Below are positions 37,366 through 45,194 of a stretch of DNA of 64,000 nt, piece after piece. How positions within the stretch are numbered: the stretch's first letter is position 1; every line of letters starts with the position of its first letter. This stretch comes from Paraburkholderia ribeironis (GTDB lineage: Bacteria; Pseudomonadota; Gammaproteobacteria; Burkholderiales; Burkholderiaceae). Location of the stretch: positions 1-64,000 of the forward strand of contig NZ_CYGX02000038.1 of assembly GCF_900019265.1 (NCBI RefSeq). Reading direction: 5' to 3'. A program made the position numbers and the translations under genes. Under the pieces are notes generated by a model that was not told the DNA's origin, did not search any database, and saw only the letters and a list, made by a program, of their open reading frames with translations.

Positions 37366-38385
37366 ATGCTAGATCCTCGCGCACAAACCCTGCTCAAAAC
37401 GCTGATCGAGCGCTACATCGCCGAAGGTCAGCCGGTCGGCTCGCGCACGTTGTCACGTTATTCGGGCCTCGAGTTGAGCCCGGCAACGATCCGCAACGTG
37501 ATGTCCGACCTCGAGGACATGGGGCTCGTGATCAGCCCGCATACTTCCGCCGGCCGCATTCCCACGCCGCGCGGCTACCGGCTGTTCGTGGACACGATGC
37601 TGACGGTCGAATCGGCCGCGGACGAAGAAGCCGTGACGCGCACCGTCAAGACCACGCTGCAGGCGGGCGAGCCGCAGAAAATCGTGGCCGCGGCGGCCAG
37701 CGTGCTGTCCAATCTGTCGCAGTTCGCCGGCGTGGTGCTCACGCCGCGGCGCAGCCACGTGTTCAAGCAGATCGAGTTCATGCGCTTGTCCGACAAGCGC
37801 ATCCTGCTGATCATCGTGACGCCGGAAGGCGACGTGCAGAACCGGATCCTCGCGACCCAGCGCGACTTTTCGCCGTCGCAACTGGTCGAAGCCTCCAATT
37901 ACATCAACGCGCACTTCGCGGGTCTTTCGTTCGACGAAGTGCGCCGGCGCCTGCGCGAAGAAATCGACGAGCTGCGTGGCGACATGACCTCGCTGATGCA
38001 TGCAGCCGTCACGGCCAGCACGGACGAATCCGACACCGGCGAGACCGTGTTGATTTCGGGCGAGCGCAACCTGCTCGAAGTGGCCGACCTGTCGTCGGAC
38101 ATGGCGCGCTTGCGCAAGCTGTTCGATGTGTTTGACCAAAAGACCAGCCTCCTTCAATTGCTCGACGTGTCGAGTCACGCGGCGGGCGTGCAGATCTTCA
38201 TTGGCGGCGAGTCGAATCTCGTGCCGATCGAGGAAATGAGCGTCGTCACCGCGCCGTACGAGGTGAACGGCAAGATCGTCGGCACGCTCGGCGTAATCGG
38301 GCCGACCCGCATGGCATACAACCGCGTGATTCCGATCGTCGATATCACCGCGCGGCTGCTGTCGTTGACGCTGAGCCAGCAGTAG
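37366..38385 (+). CDS. hrcA: Heat-inducible transcription repressor HrcA
   Basis: HrcA represses chaperone genes by binding CIRCE operators. The 339-aa protein has an N-terminal winged helix (RTLSRYSGLELSPATIRNVMSDLEDMGL), the HTSAGRIPTPRGYRLFVD segment and the C-terminal dimerisation domain ending in YEVNGKIVGTLGVIGPTRMAYNRVIPIV. It begins the hrcA-hemH-hslR-grpE-dnaK-dnaJ neighbourhood. No CIRCE is visible near grpE or dnaK, so its target here is probably a groE operon elsewhere, as in other beta-proteobacteria. Confidence 0.96.
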   Translation: MLDPRAQTLLKTLIERYIAEGQPVGSRTLSRYSGLELSPATIRNVMSDLEDMGLVISPHTSAGRIPTPRGYRLFVDTMLTVESAADEEAVTRTVKTTLQAGEPQKIVAAAASVLSNLSQFAGVVLTPRRSHVFKQIEFMRLSDKRILLIIVTPEGDVQNRILATQRDFSPSQLVEASNYINAHFAGLSFDEVRRRLREEIDELRGDMTSLMHAAVTASTDESDTGETVLISGERNLLEVADLSSDMARLRKLFDVFDQKTSLLQLLDVSSHAAGVQIFIGGESNLVPIEEMSVVTAPYEVNGKIVGTLGVIGPTRMAYNRVIPIVDITARLLSLTLSQQ

Positions 38386-38504
38386 CGACCCGTCACGGCG
38401 GCCGCGGCACACACCGTGCTGTGAATGATGCGCGAGGCAGCGCGGCTTGCCAATCGGCCGAACGGCCAGGGGTGCCTGGCGGACCTGGCCATGGACCGCG
38501 CCGC

Positions 38505-38510
38505 TATAAT
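38505..38510 (+). promoter_or_regulatory. -10 box upstream of hemH
   Basis: A perfect TATAAT lies 87 bp before the hemH start, with no good -35. A 12-bp tandem repeat separates it from the gene and would form the 5' leader. Confidence 0.45.
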
Positions 38511-38541
38511 GAAACTCCACTGAATCGACTCCCCGCGGGAA

Positions 38542-38589
38542 GCGGTTACTTCCGCGGTTACTTCCGCGCTTACTTCTGCGGTTACTTCT
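38542..38589. repeat. Four copies of a 12-bp GCGGTTACTTCC repeat
   Basis: Four contiguous 12-bp units (38542, 38554, 38566, 38578); the first two are identical, the others differ at one or two positions. The array ends eight bases before the hemH ATG, where a ribosome-binding site would be expected. Confidence 0.9.
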
Positions 38590-38596
38590 GCTGCCT

Positions 38597-39667
38597 ATGC
38601 GCTTCGACCTCGAGCGGCCTTCACAGAACGCCACGTCACATCGTGTCGCCGTGCTGCTGATCAATCTCGGCACGCCCGACGCGCCGACGCCGCGCGCTGT
38701 CCGCCGTTATCTCGCGCAGTTCCTGTCCGATCCACGGGTGGTCGAAATTCCGGCGCTGCTCTGGCAGATCATTCTGCGTCTGCTGATTTTGCCGTTCCGC
38801 GGCCGTAGCTCAGCCAGGAAGTACGCCGCGGTCTGGATGCCCGAAGGCTCGCCGCTGCGCGTGTACACGGAAAAACAGGTGGAAGGTTTGCGCCATCTGC
38901 TGCAATTGAACGACTACACGGTGCTGGTCGACTACGCGATGCGCTACGGCACACCGGGCATCCCGGCCATGCTGAACCAGCTGAAGCTGGCGGGCGCCGA
39001 GCGCGTGCTGCTGGTGCCGATGTACCCGCAATACTCATCCTCGACCACGGCCACGGCTTTCGACGACGCCTTTGCGGCCCTGAGGCGCATGCGCAATCAA
39101 CTGGAAATCCGCACGGTGCGCCAGTACGCCGACCATCCGGCGTACATTGCCGCGCTTGCCGCGCGGGTGCATCAATATTGGCATCAGCACGGCCGGCCCG
39201 ACTTCGCGGCGGGCGACAAGCTGGTGCTGAGTTTTCATGGCGTGCCCAAGCGCACGCTGGACCTGGGCGACCCGTATCACGAGCAATGCCAGTTGACCGG
39301 CGCGCTGCTGATGCAGGCGCTGGAACTGACGCCGGTGGAATGCCGCATTACTTTCCAGTCGCGCTTCGGCAAGGCCGAATGGCTGCAGCCGTACACCGCG
39401 CCCACGCTGAAGGAATTGGGCGCGGCGGGCGTGCGGCGTGCCGATGTGTTCTGTCCGGGCTTTACCGCTGACTGCCTTGAAACGATCGAAGAGATCGGCA
39501 TGGAAGTGCGCGACGAGTTCCTGCGTGCAGGCGGCAAGGAGTTTCACCGGATTGCCTGCATGAACGCCGCGCAGCCGTGGGTTGCCGCGCTCGGCGAAAT
39601 CATCGCGCAGAATCTGCAGGGCTGGCCCGTGCAGGCGGTGCCGGTGCCGCACACGACAGGGGTGTGA
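38597..39667 (+). CDS. hemH: Ferrochelatase
   Basis: HemH inserts ferrous iron into protoporphyrin IX, the last step of haem synthesis. The 356-aa protein has VAVLLINLGTPDAPTP at the N-terminus, the MRYGTPGIPAML and PMYPQYSSSTTAT segments, the metal-site H214 in LVLSFHGVPKRTLDLGDPY, and the CPGFTADCLETIEEIGME motif. It lies between hrcA and hslR; haem supply for catalase and cytochromes is the physiological link. The 12-bp repeat array sits immediately upstream, and no ribosome-binding site is apparent. Confidence 0.96.
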   Translation: MRFDLERPSQNATSHRVAVLLINLGTPDAPTPRAVRRYLAQFLSDPRVVEIPALLWQIILRLLILPFRGRSSARKYAAVWMPEGSPLRVYTEKQVEGLRHLLQLNDYTVLVDYAMRYGTPGIPAMLNQLKLAGAERVLLVPMYPQYSSSTTATAFDDAFAALRRMRNQLEIRTVRQYADHPAYIAALAARVHQYWHQHGRPDFAAGDKLVLSFHGVPKRTLDLGDPYHEQCQLTGALLMQALELTPVECRITFQSRFGKAEWLQPYTAPTLKELGAAGVRRADVFCPGFTADCLETIEEIGMEVRDEFLRAGGKEFHRIACMNAAQPWVAALGEIIAQNLQGWPVQAVPVPHTTGV

Positions 39668-39674
39668 GCAGTTC

Positions 39675-40082
39675 ATGAACTACAGGATTTCAACCGAAGC
39701 GGGCGCGAAACTGCGCATCGACAAATGGCTGTGGGCGGCGCGCTTTTTCAAAACGCGCTCGCTCGCGGCGGACGCGGTCGACAAAGGGCGCGTGCGCATC
39801 GGCGGAGTCGGCGTCAAGCCGGCCAAAGACGTGCGGGTCGGCGACCTGGTCGAGATCGAGATCGAGCAGATCGTGTGGCAAGTGGAGGTGTTGGGCGTGT
39901 GCGACGTGCGCGGTCCCGCGAGCGTTGCACAGACGCTCTATGCTGAAACGGAGCAGAGCAAGGTAAAGCGCCAGGTTGAGCAGGAGCGACGCAAGACGTA
40001 TCGCGAACCGGCCGCCGCTTTGCACGGCCGGCCGACCAAGCGCGACCGGCGCACTATCGACAAATTTTCATCTCGGGGTTGA
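39675..40082 (+). CDS. hslR: S4-domain heat-shock protein Hsp15
   Basis: Hsp15 binds free 50S subunits carrying a nascent chain after heat shock and helps recycle them. The 135-aa protein begins at ATG 39675, 8 bp after hemH, with the S4 RNA-binding domain (LRIDKWLWAARFFKTRSLAADAVDKGRVRIGGVGVK) followed by a basic tail (KRQVEQERRKTYREP, RPTKRDRRTIDK). Its place between hemH and grpE supports a heat-shock role. The last 29 bp overlap a convergent small ORF. Confidence 0.93.
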   Translation: MNYRISTEAGAKLRIDKWLWAARFFKTRSLAADAVDKGRVRIGGVGVKPAKDVRVGDLVEIEIEQIVWQVEVLGVCDVRGPASVAQTLYAETEQSKVKRQVEQERRKTYREPAAALHGRPTKRDRRTIDKFSSRG

Positions 40083-40215
40083 ACAATTGCTCCATGGTCG
40101 CGTGCACACCGCCATATTCGGTAGTGCGATCGTTGACCGCTCCGGACATGCAGATGGTGGTAGTGCCCGCAACCAGTACCAGTGCGACCACCCCGATTGC
40201 AAAGGTCAGTTTCAC
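40054..40215 (-). CDS. Small secreted or membrane protein (53 aa), convergent with hslR
   Basis: A minus-strand ORF starts at GTG 40215, preceded by AAGGGGAG four to five bases upstream, and ends at TAG 40054, inside the 3' end of hslR. The product begins with a classical signal-like segment (KLTFAIGVVALVLVAG) and then a short polar tail ending PEMKICR, with two Cys residues. No lipobox of canonical form is present. I do not recognise a family. The good ribosome-binding site and the coherent hydrophobic N-terminus make it more likely real than random. Confidence 0.5.
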   Translation of the reverse strand: MKLTFAIGVVALVLVAGTTTICMSGAVNDRTTEYGGVHATMEQLFNPEMKICR

Positions 40216-40597
40216 GGTACTCCCCTTGGAACAGATCGGTATAAGAACGAGAACGGGCGAAGCAGGTGGAATTGCAAAATGTCGGAAAGGCTTACGTCAG
40301 ATTAGGGTTAACGTGCCTTTTCCGATGCTTTATTGGAGGATAGGCCACTTGTCGACGGCACTCAATCTCAATCTGATTCCGACGCATTAATGGTTGTAAC
40401 GGCGTATTTCGCCTAGCCGTCCGGGGTGCGAAAAGCCCGTGAAGGACCCGCTTGAAATGGGTCTTTCCGGCCCCATCTGCCGTTGCATATGTAGCTGCGC
40501 GCCGAGACGGGTGTCGCGATTTTGCAACGCACAAATCACGGCACATCGGGCACGCTTGCGCCACACTTGCCTTTATTTTTTAACGACTTTCAGCGAC
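40216..40597. other. hslR-grpE intergenic region
   Basis: The roughly 380-bp stretch between the convergent small ORF and grpE has no further supported gene. It is moderately AT-rich on the left and holds the sigma-32 promoter at 40451-40478. A 103-codon plus-strand frame (40079-40390) is composed of anti-sense codons of the small ORF and is not favoured. Confidence 0.55.
40451..40478 (+). promoter_or_regulatory. Sigma-32 heat-shock promoter of grpE
   Basis: CTTGAAA (40451-40457) and CCCCATCT (40471-40478) are 13 bp apart and match the known sigma-32 consensus (CTTGAAA, 13-15 bp, CCCCATnT) at every defined position. It lies 120 bp before the grpE ATG and probably drives grpE, the thioredoxin-like gene and dnaK. 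Confidence 0.9.
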
Positions 40598-41182
40598 ATG
40601 GAAAACACGCAAGAGAACCCGACGAGCCAGAATCCCACGCCCGCCGACGAAACCGCGCGCCAGGCCGCCGAGGCCGCGGCATCCCAGCAGGACGCGGCTG
40701 CGGCCGCCGCCGCGGAAGCGCCGGCGGCTGGTGAGCAGGCCGCGCTGGCCGAAGCTCAGGCAAAGATCGCCGAATTGCAGGAAAGCTTCCTGCGCGCGAA
40801 GGCCGAGACAGAAAACGTGCGCCGCCGCGCTCAGGAAGACGTCGCCAAGGCGCATAAGTTTGCGATCGAAAATTTCGCCGAACATCTTCTGCCGGTGGTC
40901 GACAGTCTCGAAGCGGCCGTCGCGCACTCGTCCGACGATCTCCAGAAGGTGCGCGAAGGCGTCGAACTCACGCTGCGACAGTTGACGGGCGCGCTGGAGA
41001 AAGGCCGCGTCGTCGCAGTGAACCCGGTTGGCGAGAAGTTCGATCCGCATCGCCACCAGGCCATTTCGATGGTGCCGGCCGATCAGGAGCCGAACACCGT
41101 CGTGGCTGTGCTGCAAAAAGGCTTCGTGATCGCCGATCGCGTGCTGCGCCCCGCGCTCGTGACCGTCGCGGCGCCGAAGTAA
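40598..41182 (+). CDS. grpE: Nucleotide-exchange factor GrpE
   Basis: GrpE releases ADP from DnaK. The 194-aa protein starts at ATG 40598: an acidic Ala/Gln-rich N-terminal arm, a long helix (EAQAKIAELQESFLRAKAETENVRRRAQEDV) and the C-terminal beta domain with FDPHRHQAISMVPADQEPNTVVAVLQKGF. The open frame upstream covers the promoter and is not coding. It heads the grpE-trx-dnaK-dnaJ series behind the sigma-32 promoter. Confidence 0.95.
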   Translation: MENTQENPTSQNPTPADETARQAAEAAASQQDAAAAAAAEAPAAGEQAALAEAQAKIAELQESFLRAKAETENVRRRAQEDVAKAHKFAIENFAEHLLPVVDSLEAAVAHSSDDLQKVREGVELTLRQLTGALEKGRVVAVNPVGEKFDPHRHQAISMVPADQEPNTVVAVLQKGFVIADRVLRPALVTVAAPK

Positions 41183-41227
41183 GCGGCAGAGGCCTCTGGT
41201 AAGCCGCTTCGTCTGGCAGGCACCGCC

Positions 41228-41656
41228 ATGGCCGACATTCCCGTCGACGCTACCGCGTTTGCCGTCTTCGACATGCAGGAGCTCAGCGCCGAATCGTTCG
41301 ACGCCGGGCTCGCCGCGGCCGGGGACGAGCTGGCTGTGGTGTTTTTCTGGGGTCTCGACTGCTTCAATTGCGAGATCGCCAAGAAGGCGATGCTGGCGCA
41401 GCCGGATGCGATCCGCGCGCTAGGCCTCAGATGGTTTCACAGCAACGTCTACGAGCATCGCGAGTTGAGCCGCCGCTTCATGCTGCACGGCGTACCGACG
41501 TGGTTCTTCTTTTACCGCGGCAAGCGGCTCGGTCGGGCAACCGGCTGGCATGGTCTCAGGCAGTTCGAGGCGGCGGTTGCGGCCGCACGCGAAAAGGTGC
41601 GGACCGGCAGTGCGCACGCTGATGGAGCGGCTTCGGGCAAAAGTCCGGCTGATTGA
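41228..41656 (+). CDS. Thioredoxin-like protein with a CFNC active site
   Basis: The 142-aa protein has a thioredoxin fold: beta-strand LAVVFFWGLDC, the active-site pair C45-F-N-C48, and the cis-proline P90 in HGVPTWFFFYRGKRLG. The dipeptide between the cysteines is FN rather than the GP of thioredoxin, which in this family shifts redox potential and partner choice. Residues 1-30 and the Ala/Gly-rich tail are non-conserved. It lies 45 bp after grpE and about 150 bp before dnaK in the same direction, suggesting a chaperone-linked disulfide or redox function. The function is inferred. Confidence 0.82.
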   Translation: MADIPVDATAFAVFDMQELSAESFDAGLAAAGDELAVVFFWGLDCFNCEIAKKAMLAQPDAIRALGLRWFHSNVYEHRELSRRFMLHGVPTWFFFYRGKRLGRATGWHGLRQFEAAVAAAREKVRTGSAHADGAASGKSPAD

Positions 41657-41669
41657 AAAAAATTAAAGA

Positions 41670-41703
41670 CCGCATCGTAAAAGAGGTCTTGAAAACGATG
41701 CGG
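41670..41703. promoter_or_regulatory. 9-bp inverted repeat between the thioredoxin gene and dnaK
   Basis: CCGCATCGT (41670-41678) and ACGATGCGG (41695-41703) form a perfect stem with a 16-nt loop, 13 bp after the thioredoxin stop and without a T-run. CTTGAAA (41688-41694) sits within the loop but lacks a CCCCAT partner. It may be an attenuator, an RNA-processing hairpin or an operator. Confidence 0.4.
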
Positions 41704-41809
41704 ACGCACTTATGTTGAGTGCAGGTATGAATTGAGAGCGGTTCGCCTGACCGCCAGATGGGCAAACAGGGCGATTTCCGCAGCGATCAAAGTCAGGAGA
41801 TTAGTAAAA

Positions 41810-43762
41810 ATGGGCAAAATCATCGGCATCGACCTCGGCACGACCAACTCGTGTGTGGCGATCATGGAAGGCAACTCGGTCAAGGTGATCGAGAACTCGG
41901 AAGGTGCGCGCACCACGCCGTCGATCATCGCTTACATGGAAGACAACGAGATTCTGGTTGGCGCGCCTGCGAAGCGTCAGTCGGTCACGAACCCGAAGAA
42001 CACGTTGTACGCGGTCAAGCGTCTGATCGGCCGCCGCTTCGAAGAAAAAGAAGTGCAGAAAGACATCGGCCTGATGCCGTACAAGATCATGAAGGCCGAC
42101 AACGGCGACGCATGGGTCGAGGTGCGTAGTCAGAAGCTGGCGCCGCCGCAGATCTCCGCGGAAGTGCTGCGCAAGATGAAGAAGACCGCTGAGGACTACC
42201 TCGGCGAGACGGTCACCGAAGCCGTGATTACGGTTCCCGCGTACTTCAACGACAGCCAGCGTCAGGCGACCAAAGATGCAGGCCGCATCGCCGGTCTGGA
42301 AGTAAAGCGGATCATCAACGAACCGACCGCAGCCGCTCTGGCGTTCGGCCTGGATAAGGCTGAAAAGGGCGACCGCAAGATTGCCGTGTTCGACCTCGGT
42401 GGCGGTACGTTCGACATCTCGATCATCGAAATCGCCGACGTCGACGGCGAAATGCAGTTCGAGGTGCTGTCCACGAACGGCGATACGTTCCTGGGCGGTG
42501 AAGACTTCGACCAGCGCATCATCGATTACATCATCGGCGAGTTCAAGAAGGAGCAAGGCGTCGATCTGTCGAAAGACGTGCTCGCGCTGCAGCGCCTGAA
42601 GGAATCGGCTGAAAAAGCCAAGATCGAGCTGTCGTCGAGCCAGCAAACCGAAATCAACCTGCCGTACATCACGGCCGACGCATCGGGTCCGAAGCACTTG
42701 AACCTGAAAATTACGCGTGCGAAGCTGGAAGCGCTGGTTGAAGAGCTGATCGAACGCACCATCGAGCCGTGCCGCGTGGCGATCAAGGACGCGGGCGTGA
42801 AGGTCGGCGAAATCGACGACGTGATTCTGGTCGGCGGCATGACGCGTATGCCGAAGGTGCAGGAAAAGGTCAAGGAGTTCTTCGGCAAGGACCCGCGCCG
42901 TGACGTGAACCCGGACGAAGCCGTGGCCGTGGGGGCCGCGATTCAAGGCCAGGTTCTGTCGGGCGACCGCAAGGACGTGCTGCTGCTCGACGTGACTCCG
43001 CTGTCGCTCGGCATTGAAACGCTCGGCGGCGTGATGACGAAGATGATCAACAAGAACACCACGATCCCGACCAAGCACGCACAGGTCTACTCGACGGCTG
43101 ACGACAATCAGAGCGCCGTGACGATCAAGGTGTTCCAGGGCGAACGCGAAATGGCAGCGGGCAACAAGCTGCTGGGCGAGTTCAACCTCGAAGGCATTCC
43201 GCCGGCACCGCGCGGCACGCCGCAGATCGAAGTGAGCTTCGACATCGACGCGAACGGCATTCTGCACGTCGGCGCGAAGGACAAGGCGACCGGCAAGGAA
43301 AACCGCATTACGATCAAGGCGAATTCGGGTCTGTCCGAAGCCGAAATCGAAAAGATGGTGAAGGACGCCGAAGCGAACGCGGAAGAAGATCACAAGCTGC
43401 GTGAGCTGGCCGATGCCCGCAACCAGGGCGACGCGCTGGTGCACAGCACGAAGAAGGCGCTCACCGAATACGGCGACAAGCTGGACGCGGGCGAGAAGGA
43501 AAAGATCGAAGCTGCGCTGAAGGATCTCGAAGAAACGCTGAAGAGCGGTTCGAGCGACAAGGCCACGATCGAAGCGAAGATCGAGGTAGTGGCAACCGCC
43601 TCGCAGAAGATGGGCGAGAAGATGTACGCCGACATGCAGGCTGCGCAGGGTGCCGAAGCAGCGGCAGCAGGCGCGGCGGGTGCGAGTGCATCGGCGGGCG
43701 GCGCGAGCCAGCAGCAGGACGACGTGGTCGACGCCGAGTTCAAGGAAGTGAAGAAAGACTAA
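41810..43762 (+). CDS. dnaK: Molecular chaperone DnaK (Hsp70)
   Basis: DnaK is the ATP-dependent chaperone working with DnaJ and GrpE. The 650-aa protein (ATG 41810, AGGAG at 41795-41799) has the nucleotide-binding domain with GIDLGTTNSCVA, VPAYFNDSQRQATKDAG and FDLGGGTFDISI, the substrate-binding domain with LLLDVTPLSLGIETLGG, and a C-terminal lid ending in an Ala/Gly-rich tail and a DDVVDAEFKEVKKD end. All are canonical and full-length. Confidence 0.98.
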   Translation: MGKIIGIDLGTTNSCVAIMEGNSVKVIENSEGARTTPSIIAYMEDNEILVGAPAKRQSVTNPKNTLYAVKRLIGRRFEEKEVQKDIGLMPYKIMKADNGDAWVEVRSQKLAPPQISAEVLRKMKKTAEDYLGETVTEAVITVPAYFNDSQRQATKDAGRIAGLEVKRIINEPTAAALAFGLDKAEKGDRKIAVFDLGGGTFDISIIEIADVDGEMQFEVLSTNGDTFLGGEDFDQRIIDYIIGEFKKEQGVDLSKDVLALQRLKESAEKAKIELSSSQQTEINLPYITADASGPKHLNLKITRAKLEALVEELIERTIEPCRVAIKDAGVKVGEIDDVILVGGMTRMPKVQEKVKEFFGKDPRRDVNPDEAVAVGAAIQGQVLSGDRKDVLLLDVTPLSLGIETLGGVMTKMINKNTTIPTKHAQVYSTADDNQSAVTIKVFQGEREMAAGNKLLGEFNLEGIPPAPRGTPQIEVSFDIDANGILHVGAKDKATGKENRITIKANSGLSEAEIEKMVKDAEANAEEDHKLRELADARNQGDALVHSTKKALTEYGDKLDAGEKEKIEAALKDLEETLKSGSSDKATIEAKIEVVATASQKMGEKMYADMQAAQGAEAAAAGAAGASASAGGASQQQDDVVDAEFKEVKKD

Positions 43763-43787
43763 AGCCAGGTCGGATTTCGACCGTAAA

Positions 43788-43811
43788 GCCGCGCATAGCG
43801 ATGTGCGCGGC
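43788..43811 (+). other. Hairpin between dnaK and dnaJ
   Basis: An 8-bp perfect stem (43788-43795 with 43804-43811) occurs 26 bp after dnaK in the 267-bp dnaK-dnaJ gap. It lacks a T-run, so partial attenuation or RNA processing between the two genes is more likely than full termination. No gene is visible in the gap. Confidence 0.4.
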
Positions 43812-44029
43812 CCGGCTGCACAAGCAAAGCGCCCATTCGGGTGGCAAACGTGCAAGAGCGGTTATCACGCCTGGCGAGCCTTTTTGGGCTCTCCGGGCAC
43901 ATTTGTTTTATGGAGGGCGTTGTTTTGAACCGCGTCAAAGCGGGTGGAAACAGCGGCCGGACGAGTCGTGAGACTCCAGCATTCAAGAGGAGCCACCGCG
44001 TCGCATTGCGCGAGTGGCGTTGAACCGAT

Positions 44030-45169
44030 ATGGCGAAACGGGATTACTACGAGGTTCTGGGCGTCGCGAAGAACGCGGGCGACGACGAAATCAAGAAGGC
44101 TTATCGCAAGCTCGCGATGAAGCACCACCCCGACCGCAACCCGGGCAACAAGGACGCGGAAGAGCATTTCAAAGAGGTCAAGGAAGCCTATGAAATGCTG
44201 TCGGACTCGCAAAAGCGTGCCGCGTACGATCAGTACGGCCACGCGGGTGTCGATCCGAACATGGGCGCAGCCGGCGCGCAAGGCTTCGGCGGCTTTGCCG
44301 ATGCGTTCGGCGATATTTTCGGCGACATCTTCGGTCAGGCGGCCGGCGGTGGCGCACGCGGCGGCGGACGCGCTGGCCCGCAGGTGTATCGCGGCGCCGA
44401 TCTGCGCTACAGCATGGAAATCACGCTGGAGCAGGCCGCTCACGGCTACGACACGCAGATTCGCGTGCCGAGCTGGGTCTCGTGCGAAGTCTGTCACGGT
44501 TCGGGCGCGAAGCCCGGCACCAAGCCCGAAACCTGCCCGACCTGCAGCGGCTCGGGTTCGGTGCGGATGTCGCAAGGCTTTTTCAGCATTCAGCAGACCT
44601 GCCCGAAGTGCCACGGCACCGGTACCTACATTCCTGAGCCGTGCGGTCACTGCCACGGCGCGGGCAAGGTGAAGGAAACCAAGACGCTGGAGGTAAAAAT
44701 CCCGGCCGGTATCGACGATGGCATGCGCATCCGCTCCGCCGGCAACGGTGAGCCGGGTATCAACGGCGGTCCGTCGGGCGATCTGTACGTCGAGATTCAC
44801 ATCAAGCAGCACTCGGTATTCGAGCGCGATGGCGACGACCTGCATTGCCAGATGCCGATTCCGTTCACCACGGCGGCACTCGGCGGCGAAATCGAAGTGC
44901 CGACGCTCGCGGGCCGCGCCAGCTTCACCGTGCCTGAAGGCACGCAGTCGGGCAAAACGTTCCGTCTGCGCAGCAAGGGCATCAAGGGGTTGCGTTCGAG
45001 CATCGCCGGCGATCTGTATGTGCACGTGCAGGTCGAAACGCCGGTCAAGCTCACCGAGTCGCAGCGCGATTTGCTCAAGCAGTTCGAGAAAGCGCTGGTG
45101 GAAGGCGGCGCGCGGCATAGCCCGCAAAGCAAGAGTTGGTTCGATCGGGTGAAGAGCTTCTTCGATTAA
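44030..45169 (+). CDS. dnaJ: Co-chaperone DnaJ (Hsp40)
   Basis: DnaJ delivers substrates to DnaK and stimulates its ATPase. The 379-aa protein has the J domain with the HPD motif (AMKHHPDRNPGNKDAEEHFKE), a Gly/Phe-rich linker, four zinc-binding repeats (CEVCHGSG, CPTCSGSG, CPKCHGTG, CGHCHGAG) and the C-terminal substrate domain. It is a full type I DnaJ. The ribosome-binding site is weak. Confidence 0.97.
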   Translation: MAKRDYYEVLGVAKNAGDDEIKKAYRKLAMKHHPDRNPGNKDAEEHFKEVKEAYEMLSDSQKRAAYDQYGHAGVDPNMGAAGAQGFGGFADAFGDIFGDIFGQAAGGGARGGGRAGPQVYRGADLRYSMEITLEQAAHGYDTQIRVPSWVSCEVCHGSGAKPGTKPETCPTCSGSGSVRMSQGFFSIQQTCPKCHGTGTYIPEPCGHCHGAGKVKETKTLEVKIPAGIDDGMRIRSAGNGEPGINGGPSGDLYVEIHIKQHSVFERDGDDLHCQMPIPFTTAALGGEIEVPTLAGRASFTVPEGTQSGKTFRLRSKGIKGLRSSIAGDLYVHVQVETPVKLTESQRDLLKQFEKALVEGGARHSPQSKSWFDRVKSFFD

Positions 45170-45194
45170 CGGTTGTTTGAAGCTGGCGGCAAGC

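Noticed and set aside
40079..40390. 103-codon plus-strand ORF after hslR
   Set aside because: It is antisense to the minus-strand small ORF with the better ribosome-binding site and signal-like N-terminus.
36940..41810. CIRCE operators for HrcA near hrcA, grpE or dnaK
   Set aside because: No TTAGCACTC-N9-GAGTGCTAA sequence or close variant could be seen.
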